From: Pegea sp. RAD2-039
Taxonomy: Eukaryota; Chordata; Thaliacea; Salpida; Salpidae
NCBI GenBank assembly: GCA_034620365.1
Contig: JAQGEQ010000036.1
Location: 1-64,000 of the forward strand
Direction of reading: 5' to 3'
Length of the DNA stretch: 64,000 nucleotides
The position numbers and the translations under genes were made by a program. Within the stretch, counting starts at the first letter, position 1, and each line of letters opens with the position of its first letter. Shown one piece after another: positions 37,501-50,162 of this stretch. The notes beneath the pieces were generated by a model. It searched no databases and had not been told where the DNA came from. It saw nothing but the letters and a program-made list of their open reading frames with translations.

Positions 37501-40466
37501 AAACAAAGTGAACTGCAAAGAAGATTAAAGGTTTTTTGATTTTCTTGTTTTTATTTTTTAAGTAACAAATACTGTTATGACATCCGGTCAATTAGTATAA
37601 GCTTATCTGTAAGTTAGGCGACCTTTTCAAGTGAACTGATAAATTAAATTGTGTTACTAGTAGGGCCGGAAAGCGTTTTTCAAAAAGATCATTTTCATAT
37701 AAATTTTAACAAACATTATGATATTTGATAATTCAAGAAATAAATAAAAACATTTTAATTATGAAAGCTTGATAATTCAAAATTGATTTTTGATTTTAGT
37801 TTTTAAAGATTCTTAATATCACAACTTATTAGATTCTAATAACATATATAAACTAGTCAGAATTTGATGTGTTTTGAAATTTACAAAGCATCAACTAGCA
37901 TAATGTTTATTGTTTGTTTTTCTAAATCTTCCTTTTTCTTTGGTAAAAGGAAGTACCTAGGTTGTTTTAAACAAAAATTAGTACAAAACAAGCAATATTA
38001 TTCAGTAAATTGCTGGATTTGCTGAATTTCTTGGTTGTAAACCTTGACGTCATATGCTTAAAATGGTCGCTTCACATTTTGTCACAAAAGTATCATCTTT
38101 TTGTTCAAAAAAGTTTTTCAAGCCACTCTTAAATCTACTTACATCAAAATAGTTTTTACTCAAAATGTTTATATCTAAACAAAATTAAATTATTTTTAAT
38201 TCCAATATAAAATGTAATCAAATATTTCATAAATAGTGCAATGTCAAGTACTGATCATTACAAAATAGTCTTTAATGAAGTAATCAGGAGTTAATTTTGA
38301 ACTACAAGCCTAAATTTTGTATTTCAAAACTTGAAATTTATGAGTTTTCTTGAATATTTCAGCACCATGTTTATTAATTTTGCTTAAAGAGAGTTAAAAA
38401 TATTAAATCCTAATTAGGATGAGAAATTGATTGAAACCAAACTAACGCATTGGTAAATAGTCATTGTTGACTTTTAGAAACTGATTTTTATACAAGTTTA
38501 TATTCAGCAGCAAAACCTCTTTAAATTTAGCCGCAGGTTATAAAGTGGAAATATTTTTATAACAAAATTCTCCTGAACGAAATTTATCAATAATGATTTC
38601 TAAAACCGAAAAGAATTGAAAAACACATATACAAAGTTAATAAAATAAATTTGTTTTAATAATAAGTTACCAAGTTTGTGGTTTCAATTGTATTACAAAC
38701 TAAAAAGATCTATTTTTTAGTTTTAATGACCAGTAATTTATTAATTGAAAATTTTAAACTATCATGGTGACCAATCAATAGCTTTTTTAATTCTTGATAA
38801 TCATCTTAGCACCATATAACGGGTAACTTATAACAAAGTTAAGTTTACAATTTAATGTCAGTAGTATTTGATAACTTATAATAGTAATTAAGAAGTGAAA
38901 ACTTTTTTAAACAAAGTTCAAGGGTCATATGAAAAGTATTTCAATCTAATACCAAAGTCTTTTACTTCTAGGTTTTGTTAAAAACACAGTGAACTGCAAA
39001 TGAGCTAAGAGTGTTCAGGGTTCCTCCTCTCATTTTTGGCGCATTTATTTATCTTTTGATATCTGGCCGATAATAATAAGCTTAGCAGTAAGTTAAGCAA
39101 CTTTTTCATGTGAATTGATAAGTTAAGTTGTGTTACAAGAAAGCTGAAAAGCTTTTTTCAAAAAGATCATTTTCATATAAATTTTAACAAACTCTATGAT
39201 ATTTAATAATTCACGAAATAAATAAAACCATTTTAATTATGAAAACTTTATAATTCCAAATTGCTTTTTGAGTTCAGTTTATATCGAGTCTTAATATCAC
39301 AACTTATTAGATTGTAAAAACATATATAAACTAGTCAGAATTTGATTTATTTTGTAAAGTTTTCAAAGCATCAACTAGCATAATGTTTATTGTTTGTTTT
39401 TCTAAATCTTCCTTTTTCTTTGATAAAAGGAAGTACCCAAGTTGTCTTAAACAAAAAAATAGTACAACAACAAGCAATATTATTCAGTAAATTGCTGGAT
39501 TTGCTGAATTTCTTGGTTGTAAGCCTTGACGTCATATGCTTAAAATGGTCGCTTCACATTTTGTCACTAAAACATCATCCTTTTGTCCAAAAGAGTTTTT
39601 CAAGCCACTCTCAAAACTACTTACATCAAAATAGTTTTTACACAAATCTATGTTTATATCTAACAAAAGTAAATTATTTTTAACTCAAATACAAATTGTA
39701 AACAAACATTTCACAAATAGTGCAATGTCAAATGCTGTTAATTACAAAATAGTCATTAATGAATTAATCAGGAGTTAATTTTGATCAACTAGTCTAAAAA
39801 TTGTTTTTTAATGCTTGAAATTTAAGAGTATTTTTGAAGTATTTCAGCCTATGTTTATTAATTGTGCTTAAAGAAAACTAAAAAATATTAAATCCTAATT
39901 AGGATGACAAATTGATTAAAACCAAACTAACGCAGTGGTAAATAAACCACTATTGACTTTTAGAAACTGATTTTTATACAAGCTTATGTTCAGCAGCTAA
40001 ACGCTTTAAAGTTAACCGCAAGTTATGAAGTGGAGATATTTTTATAACAAAATCATCCTGAACGAAATTTATCAATAATAATTTCTAAAACCGAAAAGAA
40101 TTGAAAAACACATATACAAAGTTAATACAATAAATATGTTTCAATAATAGATTACCAAGTTCTTGGTCTCAACAGTTTTACAAACTAAAAATATTTGTTT
40201 GTTAGTTTTAATGACCAGTAAATTATTAATTGAAAATTTTAAACTATCATGCTGACCAATCAATAGTTTTTCAATTCTTGATAATCATGATAGCACCATA
40301 TAACGGGCAACTTATAACAAAGTTAAGTTTACAATTTAATGTCAGTAGTATTTGATGACTTATAATAGTAATTAAGAAGTGAAAACATTTCTAAACAAAC
40401 TTCAAGGGTCATATGAAAAGTATTTCAATCTAATACCAAAGTCGTTTACTTCTAGGTTTTGTTATA
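28577..40466 (+). repeat. Tandem array of eight ~1.48-kb units
   Basis: Eight head-to-tail units begin near 28577, 30067, 31546, 33030, 34510, 36005, 37490 and 38975. Each has a variable part of about 1.2 kb and a 3' core of about 260 bp. Anchors in every unit are TTGACGTCAT, CTAATTAGGATGA or close variants (AATTAGTATA in unit 3), and ATATAACGGG(T/C)AACTTATAA. Units fall into two subtypes at their start: units 2-4, 6 and 8 have TTCCTCCTCTCATTTTTGGC (unit 1 is a variant), while units 5 and 7 have an AAGATTAAAG...TTTTCTTG version. Short open frames at the same relative place are interrupted in some units and lack a conserved ATG. No coding function is supported. Confidence 0.95.
29801..30062 (+). 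repeat. Conserved core of the 1.48-kb unit (unit 1 example)
   Basis: Runs from TTTTAATGACCAGTAAATTA to CTTTTACTTCTAGGTTTTGT. All eight copies of this core (last at about 40203-40462) differ by only a few bases with almost no indels, whereas the rest of the unit carries many indels. It includes TGACCAATCAATAG, which contains a CCAAT motif. Whether the conservation reflects function or local gene conversion cannot be decided from one window. Confidence 0.8.
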
Positions 40467-40877
40467 CATAAGCAATTGGTTGAAACTGAAAACTTAATTT
40501 TTTAGAATGCTGTCAAAATCATATAAATTTTAATCAAAATCTATTATAGATATTATCTTCAGTTCTCTGCATGATTGCAATTTAAATTAACATTTTGTTT
40601 TGTAAAATGTAGAAATCTCATACAGTTTCGTACATACAGTTTGAATTTTTTTTTTGATCTGTCAATCAAAGTGTTTACTTTTAGTTGTCACAGCTATTCA
40701 CTAGTATAAAGCAGGTGGAAACTTCAAAAATCAAATTCTATTCTCTACTCTAAAATATAATACATCATACACAAAGTAACGGCGAGTTTAATCATGCCCT
40801 TTTTAACGTCAAGAATATGTTAAGAAAATATAAAATTATTCTTAAAATAACCTGAAAACTAACCTGAAAAGATTTTA

Positions 40878-42424
40878 TCATGAATCTTTAGCAGCGGTTT
40901 TCCTTTTGTGAAATTTTGCAGGTGTATTTTCAGATGTTTCATGTTTGGTGATTTTTCTCTGAGCATCCAAAGATAGAACAGTGGTTAGAGATGACTTGGA
41001 TGTCGGTATACACCAGCTCTTTCCATCTCCCAAATTTACTAGGCTTTTCAGACTAGCTGTCGCCACAGTGCTGTCATAAAGGATTCAATATTTCAGCATC
41101 TGCCAAGCTTACAGGATGTTAGTGACTCTACTAAAAAAATTAAGTTTTTATTTTCTAAATTCAACGCGTGGCTGCGAGTTACAAATTCAATAGCTCTTAT
41201 AGCGAACGCTGTTAAGAAGATAGAGCTATGAAAAGTTAAGCAGTATTTTCACAAATACTCGATAAAATACAGTACACAAAACTTCCCTCTTCATACAGTT
41301 TCCTACCATCTCAAGGTCCAAGCACCATGATTACAGGTGCACGCCAGAATGTTCCTTTTTTTAAGATTCTTCTTCTTTTCGGTCTTTCTCTAGTATAAGA
41401 TTTGATTTTCTTACCTGGAGCGCCTCAACAAACTCTTGCAAAGATAGACGAATTAAGTTAAAACCCCTGAAATATCAACTGTGATTCTCACTATAGTTTG
41501 CGTGGTAGCAAAGATGTAATCGTCTACAGATATATTTAGCTTTATTCTTTCGTGTTTAAGTTCGACTTCTTTTCTTTCGACCTTTATTCGCTGTAGATAA
41601 GATGAATTTGGCGTCCAGAAACCTCCACGGTAGAATTCAAGACCTGATATTCTTGTAAAACAAACCTAAAAACTTGACGATTACTTCAATATAAAACCGT
41701 AGTCAGGTTTCGAAATTTTAAATTGAGTAATCGTCACTTTTGTAGAAAAATATTATAGTCATTTAGATCAAAACTAAATCATCTAAACAGTAAAAATACA
41801 GTAATTTGACGCATTGAACGTCTATCCAACAATCAAAATGACCATTTTAAACCTATACTCTCCTCAAAGGTACTTTATATCTCCTCGGACTTTACTGATA
41901 CATAAAAGTTAGCTATTTTTAATGAGAAATTTGTACCACACTGCGAGATCCGTGAGTAATTCTTCATGCTGCTCTAGTGTTAAGTTCAAATGGAACAGAT
42001 GTACAAAAACCTCCTCTGGAAATACAATCGCTTTAAGGCCCATCACCAGTTTAGACTCATCCCTAAATATCATGAAGAAAATAATTCTTCTTCGCCACAT
42101 TATATTCAAGCGTCATTATACTTTAAACTAAGAATGTCTTATCGCTGATATTTCTGACCACTCAAATTTTCCAGAAATTATGATGGCTATTATACATTGG
42201 GTTTTAAAAAACTGCGGTGAGTTATCACCAATGCAACGTTTTCTTAATGCTTTGATGACGATTTTAGTGACGTAGTAATAAATAGAAGAGCACAGCATCT
42301 GTCTTATTTTTAATTCCTTATAGCTTGCAAAAAATTCCATATTTATAGAAAGAAGAAACAACAAAACTTCTCTATGGTGAGAAAAGCTGCTGACTAGACA
42401 TAAATAATTAACAATATCATACAA
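40878..42424 (-). pseudogene. Unidentified coding-like fragments, possibly a decayed gene
   Basis: Read on the minus strand, several open stretches follow one another. 42424-42128 encodes 98 codons and 42109-41909 encodes 66 codons in the same frame, separated by three stop codons in 18 bases. A stretch from about 41668 to 41460, preceded by TTTTTAG, encodes GGFWTPNSSYLQRIKVERKE and continues through VDDYIFATTQTIV. A frame change then leads to RLSLQEFVEALQ, directly followed by the donor-like GTAAGA. The last stretch, 41066-40878, is basic and ends FHKRKTAAKDS. I do not recognise a family. It could be a real multi-exon gene read imperfectly, a decayed gene, or chance open frames in slightly GC-richer DNA. 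Confidence 0.3.
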
Positions 42425-42429
42425 ATATA

Positions 42430-45400
42430 ATCTTCAAATAAGTTGTTGTAGTGTGGAAATATCTTTCGAAAAGCACCTCTTTGATTAAAATCTTTTTAGT
42501 TGTAAGATATAGCTTTCTAATAAAAATACAACTCAAAATGTTTCCAGTCTTATCGAACCGATCATCCAATAATTATCCAAGGCTTTTTAGCAACTTTTCT
42601 ATATAATTCAAATATCATATAGATAGAAAAAATTATTTTCTAACTTTTAAATCATAAAATTGAATTAGAAGTACTTACAAGTTAAAATTAACCACCGAAT
42701 AACTAGTTATAAAGAATTTATCTTTTATACCCATATGATTTTGATTATCAGAAATTTGTTGTTTATAAATTTCCCATTTAATAATTTAAGCTCCAACTTA
42801 TAATAGTTTCCTGAATATTTAAATAAAATATTTGTAAGTCATGACATTCGGTGTAGATAAAAGAAAGGGAAAGTGGATGCAAATATTTTAACATTAAGAA
42901 GGAATGACAGAAAAAAATATATAAAGGTTGATCACTGAGATGCTAGGAGCTTCTACGTTCGTGACTAAATAAATCATCAGCTTGAAGACCTAACTTTCCA
43001 CAGGGGTATGATGATTTGCTTGGTGAGGAATGAAGCTGATGTGCAGGATATTTTAGAAGCAGCGTTGGTGGAAACGATCTAGAAGCATAAAGTTGCAATC
43101 ATATAAGGCCCAAAGTTCAGATCAGTACAGAAGGTGTGATCAGAAAGATAGTTCTGTGCAAGATGAGGTTGGTCTTAGTTTTAAGCTTTTTGTTACAAGA
43201 AGACTCCTTATGGAGTCTACTGTATATGCAGTCAGATATTGACATAACAATTGTTGAAATTATTAAAAAGTAAAAGAATGCTTTTGCAATCGGTTCGACA
43301 TACGTGTGAACTAGTTTTGTTTAACATAAATAACCTAAAAAGAAATATAATAGTCGATTAACTGACGAAAGTTTTAAATATATTTTGCAAACTGTATTTT
43401 GTCCACCTCGATTTGAAATAATTATTAGTAGTTAAAATGAATATGCAGGTACCACACTAAAACAACTTTGTTCAAACTTTCTGCGATTTTACTTGTATGA
43501 CAATCCATTTACTAGTGAGGCTACTTTTTTCTAGTATTTGTTAAGCTGTGGATCTCAACTACCTTCAGGTACAAAATTTAGCTTTTGTCCTGAAAAAGTT
43601 ACGGAAAAAGCAGCGATTCATTATATTTTTATGATCAAAACTCATGTGTACAAAATATCTTTGTAAAATGTTTTTACAACCAGTTAAAAAAATCTACCAA
43701 AAGGATTTTGTAAATAATTAAACCTTATAGAATCAAAAGCTTTTGTGATTTAAAAGAATAACTTTTGAATATATTATGAAATAGTTTATAATATTCTAAT
43801 AATATTAAAGGTCATATTAGTGATTCACCTAATGGTTGGTTAGTTATTTTCTATCTAATAAATATTTGTTTTAGCTAAAGATAATAAATTTTAGTTTATT
43901 TATAAATTGAACAAATAAATTTTCGTGGAAATTTACAATAGTGAAAGTATACACTATTTTGTGAAACTATTTTAAGGAATAAGTAGAACTTGAAGCTTGT
44001 GCAAAGTTGCCATTGTAGCCACGTAAATGAAATAGTATTAGTTTCTAATTAGTTAATTACATTTTATTATTTTTTTTATAAAGATTCAAATTTGACTGTT
44101 TTAGTTTTGTATTTTAGCAAAATTAAGAATAGTTGAAGTAATTTAAGAAGTATTTTTTATTTACAAATTTATTAAACTATTTTCTCAAACTATTTATAAA
44201 TTTCAACAATCAAGCAAAGAAAGATGTATCTTTGAGAAATTAAAGATCTAATTTCTTTTGAAATTTTTTATCATTAAAGTATTAGTAATAGGACCTTTAT
44301 AGCTACTACTACTTACTCCACAGCTGAGGACCTTTCTTTTAAGTTTGAGAGACAAAACCATACTAAGTAAAATTTCTCAAGAAAAATGGTTAAAATGCTT
44401 AATTTAGCTTTGTTATTTAAAAAATTGCTATAATTAAGACAAATATTTAAGTTCAGAAATTAATTAAGGTTCACAATTTTATATTTCTATAAGTTGTTGG
44501 TTATAGTTTGTATTATGTATTGATACATATAAAGCGGCAGTAAAAATGTTATACAATAGAGTAGATCTTACTACTGATTAATTTATATATATAGTCATTA
44601 TAAGCAAAAATAATTGAGTCAAAAGTCTAGTTCACTAAGCCATCAGTAAGAGAATAAACTTTGAGATAGAGATAAAAGTAAAAATTATATGGAGTCTAAA
44701 ATGAACATGAATAGTTATATTATTTAAATCAATTTTGATGTTGTTTTGAAAACAAAGTTTTGTTTTCAATGGTCTTATTTTGTTTAGGTTTTCTGTAACA
44801 TTTAATATTGCAGTAGTTGTTAAAAGATAAGGTAATTCTATAATTACTCTTAATATCTTTACAGCCTGTTTGCATTAAAGAGGTACACTCTCTATATCTT
44901 CAAAAGAATTTTTAATTGAATACTTTTTTCAAGAAGTCTTTTCAAAAAAACATATCTTCAAGATCTCTATCTATGTTATTATTATAACAAAATATTGTAT
45001 ATTTAAGAGTTATCAGACTCAACTTTAATGATGTAGTAGAAAGATTCACTTTGTAGAATATACATAAATTTTCATAAGTAAAACCCTCCTGTTATTAAAG
45101 ACTTGTTATTATCTTCTATTATTCACTTGCATCAAAACAATAATAAGACCGACTTATTTTTAATTTACAAAAAAGTAGACCATTTAGAAAGTTTATTTGA
45201 TAATTTTTTTATGAATATTCATTATATATATATTTATGTATTTTATAAAATAATAATTATAATTGATTAGATATAGATTATGTGTTATTATTAAAACTAA
45301 CAAATTTATACTGGTATAGATAAAGGTATGAAATCTAAAATTTAATTTTGTTTATTATATGAATCAAAATAGTATAAAATGGAATATGAAATACCTCAAA

Positions 45401-45660
45401 AGTTGCATAAGAAAGAGTTCTTATTATTTGCAACTTTCCCCAATAACAGAAACACTAAAAGTAAAAACTTTGATTTCTAACTATCTCACAAGGGCATAGG
45501 TTGATATCAAAATAATTTTGTTTCAACTGCAATTTTCTGATGTCAAAAAACTTTAAATCCTTTAATAGACTTATTTTTTTCAGGGAAGCGCTGACAGTCC
45601 TTAAAAAAGATAGTATTGATATATAAAATATTAATCTTCAAGAAAAGTTAAGCATTGTCA
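42430..45660. other. AT-rich spacer, no gene seen
   Basis: No convincing exon or repeat. A slightly GC-richer patch at about 42930-43200 has broken open frames with stops in all frames, and may be an old transposon piece that I cannot identify. Confidence 0.5.
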
Positions 45661-45662
45661 AG

Positions 45663-46236
45663 ATGGAGTCTTCCGTTAGTTTACAGGAAGAATATTTTGC
45701 TGGAAAAAAGAGTAGATACATCTACATCAGTGCAGACATTGTTTTTGAACACTAAGAAAGATTTTTGGGTATTAAGTTCAGCTACGATGGTATGAGTTAC
45801 ATAAGAAAAAAAAACATCAAGTCACAGCTCTTTGTACAAAGATGTGGCTGGTAACTTTGGTTCTATCAGATACTACAAATATGAAGGAAGTGGATTTATC
45901 CACGGGAGAGTAAAAAATGAACAAAGTGCCCTGGATAAGTTAAATGAAGTGATATTTGATTATAAAAATCGTCTTATCGCCCATACGCTAATGTTTATCT
46001 GTTTAGCAAGAAGTGCAGCGCACAATTTTTACTGCACTATTTTAGCTGAAGAAAGAAGAAGAGAGCGGAGAGAGAAGTAGAAGAAAGAATGTGAATGTTT
46101 TATCTGTATTACTCCGATTCCAAGACCCTTGAAACTGTCTTGTGGACATAAATTCTATGAGGACTGTATCAAACGTTGGAAAGAAATACGTTCTACATGC
46201 CCTCTTTGCAGAAAACCTATAGTTGAAAATCTTTAA
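45663..46236 (+). pseudogene. Broken intronless RING-finger gene
   Basis: In the plus frame that is open from 45832, the reading runs to a TAG at 46078-46080 and continues in the same frame to TAA at 46234-46236. The part after the TAG encodes a RING-like zinc finger: FIC at the first pair, CGHKFYEDC in the middle and CPLC at the end. Its spacing is C-x2-C-x11-C-x-H-x2-Y-x2-C-x10-C-x2-C. The fifth zinc ligand is Tyr (TAT), one transition from Cys (TGT). A charged stretch, EERRRERREK, sits just before the TAG. A further upstream ATG at 45663 opens another frame (MESSVSLQEEYFAGKK) that hits TAA at 45753, so at least one frameshift is also needed. RING proteins are usually E3 ubiquitin ligases. 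Stops, frameshift and the lost ligand together suggest a pseudogene, perhaps a retrocopy since no intron is seen. Confidence 0.65.
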
Positions 46237-46239
46237 AAT

Positions 46240-48120
46240 TTGAACTGAACTGCAAATGTTTAAATAGTATCAAAATAATTTATCATAAAATTGGTTTAGT
46301 AATATTAACTTGTAATATAATTAATGATTTTTTGTAGTATGATCTAAAATCTAAAGTTAAAAATTCTGAATCTTCTCATGATTTTTTTTTAGGAAAAATT
46401 TAACAGTATCTTAGCAAATAATATTTATTAAAAGTGATGATCCTTACATCATTCAGATGCCAGAATTTATCCTTAAAGGACGGGAAGAACAACGTTTTTA
46501 TCATTGTTCCTGTAATAATGTTTGAAAAAGTCCAATTAAAGTTGAAGTCAAAGAATAAGAATGAAAAAAACAAAGAGTTAAAAATCTCCAAGATAAAGAG
46601 AAAGATCACCAAATTTGGTTTACTTTGGAAGAAATTGACTCAATGTTTTGCTCGCGCAGATTGATTCTATATCATCATACTAACTCAATGCATTCTCTTC
46701 TACACTTTCTATGTAGCACCATATTTGCTAAATAAACGAATCACTTTTCTTATTAACCATCTCTTTCTTAATTTAGCTCATAAAGAATGCATTCTAAACC
46801 TTTTGCTGTGATTTTTAATTACTATCACTTTACTATTTTCTTTAAAACTAATTTTGAAACTAATTTATGATTAGTATTTTAAAAATTAAATGTTATTGAA
46901 TTTATAAAATTCATTAACTTTCTTGCCATTCTTCTGATGTCTTAAGTTTTAACTCTCTTTAACTTCTTGCAGATGGAAATTTAGTAAGCCAGCTTTTATC
47001 ATGTTCAGGAAGAATTTTCAAGTTATGAGTATGCCAGCGTTTATAACTTTGGTCATCAAGCGGAATACTTCGGCAGATGAAAGAATAAAATCCTTCATTT
47101 TGATGCAGTTTTAAAGGTTAAGTCTTATACATCATTTTAAAATTCTTTCATTTCATCTGGTTCTAAAGTCTTTCAAAAAGATGACATAAATTTTGAAAAT
47201 TTTGAACTCCTTTATAATTTTTTAAAGTCTTTTTATTTTTACTTTCACTAAAAGACTCGTAATTCAGTTAGATGCTCAAAACACAAATTAACAAATTAAA
47301 ATAGAATATTTATTCTGTAGAATTTTCAACCAAAAACAAACTTTGAATTAATCAAACTTAAATTATAATTTAGAACAAATTTAATCAATAAAAACTATTT
47401 TCTTCAAACAGTTTGGCTCAAAATCATTTTAATTTCTCGGTGAATCATTTTTCTAAAAGAATCACCTTATATAATCATTTTATACATCCGCAACTTTACT
47501 AAAAGGCATTGTCAAATTGCTGATACTGATAATGATGGATGCTGATTTCAGCACCTTACTTTAATAAATCATTTTCTATTCGATTATTTGAAGACTATCT
47601 TAGTTTAGTAATAGTCATTTAGCTCTTCTTAAAGTCCATCTTCAGAAATACAAGTTTCTGTCAAGTATTTTTTCTGTGTAACCTTTTTAAGAACTATCTT
47701 AGAAAGCTAGGTTCTTTTTTAGAACTTTGTTCTAGATATGCTTGCTACTTTTGCAATTATTTGGCTGAAATCAAAATACATTCATCAAAATACTGATAAC
47801 AGCTGCATCTAGCAAGAATATGATCAAACAAACTTTAGCAGATGATGCTGTTTTTCTTATTGTGTAGCATTTTCCTAGTATGCTGATAAAGCTCTTGACA
47901 AACTATTACATATCTAAAGTAATTAAAAAACTTCATATGGTTCAAATTTTGCTTTTCTGATTGAAGAAACTTTCGTAAAGTTCAGTTACATCTCAAGATA
48001 TTTTGCAGAGTTTTAAAATTTTCAAAATTGTTTTTTTTGCTGCTAGGTGCTGCTGTCATCTCCGATCAACGAAAACGACTCATAAGCTGAACCGTCTATT
48101 AGCAGAAACGTGATGACTGT
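46240..48120. other. Spacer, no supported gene
   Basis: AT-rich with scattered open frames of up to 76 codons and no recognisable motif. One stretch at about 46975-47110 follows a good acceptor (CTTCTTGCAG) and is open for about 40 codons, but has no partner exon that I can identify. Confidence 0.4.
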
Positions 48121-48125
48121 GTCTT

Positions 48126-48310
48126 TCATACTTCATCTTCAGATTCCGTCGCTGAAGGATCGTTAAAGGTGCATATTCTCTTACGTTGACTTTGATTATA
48201 AGGGAGACATGAGTGCACTAAACTACTCCCAACCATGTAGATCTTCTTCTCAGTGATACAATCCAGTGATTTTGTGTTAATACCAAGGATTGTAGATTTT
48301 CTGTCTTTTT
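48126..48310 (-). other. Short unidentified open stretch, minus strand
   Basis: About 60 codons without an ATG, ending FNDPSATESEDEV and then TGA at 48128-48126. It includes SQRKRICTF, a small basic patch, and an acidic tail. Local base composition is less AT-rich than the surroundings. It could be the last exon of an unrecognised gene, a transposon fragment or chance. Confidence 0.25.
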
Positions 48311-50150
48311 ATTCCGAAAAACTGGTAGATAATTTATGATTTTTTTAGGTGTTCTAAATATTGACTAATGGTGCCAAGAGCACTTGACAGAGATCAAAGG
48401 AAATTTCAGGTCCATATTCTATTTCAAGAAAGACTTTTTTTAGCTTTATACAGAGAGTCCGAATTTTTATCATTTGAACTAAAGACACAAAACTTTTTGA
48501 GTATCTAGATTATTATGTTATCGAATGAAACAATCATGTTTTCAATATTACTCAAAGCAACTTAATCTTTTATTATAAAGCTTTTTAGAGCTTGTAAGTT
48601 ATTTCTTGCTGGGTGTAGCTGCATACATCCAAAGAACTTTCAAAAATAAATTTTACGTATCTGTAATTAATTATGTCGACCAAAGTTTGGAAGGATGGGG
48701 AAAAATTGTTATTGAATTTCACTTACTAATACTAGAGCTGTATATTCAAATGGTTTGTTAAGAACTTCTTGCAAAATCTAAACACTAACTATTGTAACTA
48801 AGTTGTTACGTATTCAGTCTTTTATTAAATATAATTTGCTCAATTTCGTAAGATCATTTGGTGTGCTATATGTGTTAGAAAATTAAAACTCCCGATGAGG
48901 TATATCTAAAGTATAGAGATGTTTCCATCAGTAAAAGCTTTTGTAAACATTTATACTGTAAGATATTTGATTATCTTCAATTTATAACTTTTGTTATTAC
49001 TGAGAGTAAATATTTAAAAAAATTCAAATCATTGTGCGACACCTTACGAGACTGTTTTTTAACTATGGAAAAAAACTTCAATAAGGTAATATTATGATTT
49101 TATATGAATTACCTAGAGTTTTGGAAACCGAATAAGTTTATAATGCATAATATCCAAAATCAGCTGCTACTGATACTACAATTATCTTTAAAAAAGTTTA
49201 CCAATAATTAAAGTATGTATTACTTTTTAGTCATCCATTTTGTCATTTGATGTATGTTTATTTCACTTATGTGAAGATGGAAAGAACTGTAAATAGAGTC
49301 GAATGTTGGTTTTACCGAGCTGGTAAGCAAAATATTTTGTTAAAACTTTTAAAAATAAAATATTTTAATGTTTGGCTTATGTTGGAAACCTTAAAAAGAC
49401 TTAAAAACGAAATGTAAAGATTAATTTCTATTTTAAAATGCAGATGAAATAATGATGTATAACTATTATTACTTTTTTTGTAAATCCCTGTCTCATTGTA
49501 TTTGTTCTTAAGTATGCTTGACAAATATATTTCATATTTAAAAGAATCGATGGCATATAAATGTTATATATAAATCAATAACGTAGAATTACTTTTTTCT
49601 GAAATAGGTATGAAACAATACACAAGTTCTTTCAGCTTCTGTAAAGTCTTAACAAATTTGATTTTTAATTAAAATCATTTTCAAACAAATAAAAACTTAA
49701 TTTTTGTTTCTAAACCTTTATCATATAGTTATTTGCAAACTATCACAAAGATTTTATGAAACACTATTATTCCTATATGTTCATGTTTGTATGTATATAA
49801 TGTCTTTTTTTCGAAATTTGTTGAAAGATCCAAAATAAAAAACTACTCAAAAGCTACTTTAAGTTTGAGATTTTATTGCAAGATTAAGTTTGGAAATATA
49901 GCACTCATAAAATTTTATAAAAACCACTCATTACACGAGACTAGAAAAAATGATGTGTTTAAGAATCTAAACTAAGAACAAATATAAAAATATAACTTAA
50001 TTTGAATCTTAAATCTAAGATCTCAAAGTAAACAGTAAATCTTTCGAAAAGTATCAAAGATTTTTAATAAAAACTTGTCTTCTATCCTATTTGGTCTCAA
50101 TTAAGATTTCTGAGTATTTTAATAAAAAGAAAATTCTAAATCGAATTTTA
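48311..50150. other. AT-rich spacer, no gene seen
   Basis: No exon, RNA gene or tandem repeat is supported. It is the 3' flank of CEP19. Confidence 0.5.
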
Positions 50151-50156
50151 AATTTT

Positions 50157-50162
50157 TTATTT
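50157..50162 (-). terminator. Candidate polyadenylation signal of CEP19
   Basis: The minus strand reads AATAAA here, about 110 bases past the CEP19 stop codon. This distance is normal for a short 3' UTR. No transcript evidence is available. Confidence 0.5.

Noticed and set aside
28953..39683. Open frames of about 61-97 codons at the same place in several 1.48-kb units
   Set aside because: They lack a conserved ATG, and unit 1 has an in-frame stop soon after the internal ATG. Differences between units include frame-changing indels. The pattern is that of non-coding repeats.
41922..42131. 69-codon plus-strand frame
   Set aside because: It overlaps the minus-strand 41909-42109 stretch and is its antisense shadow. 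It shows no motif of its own.
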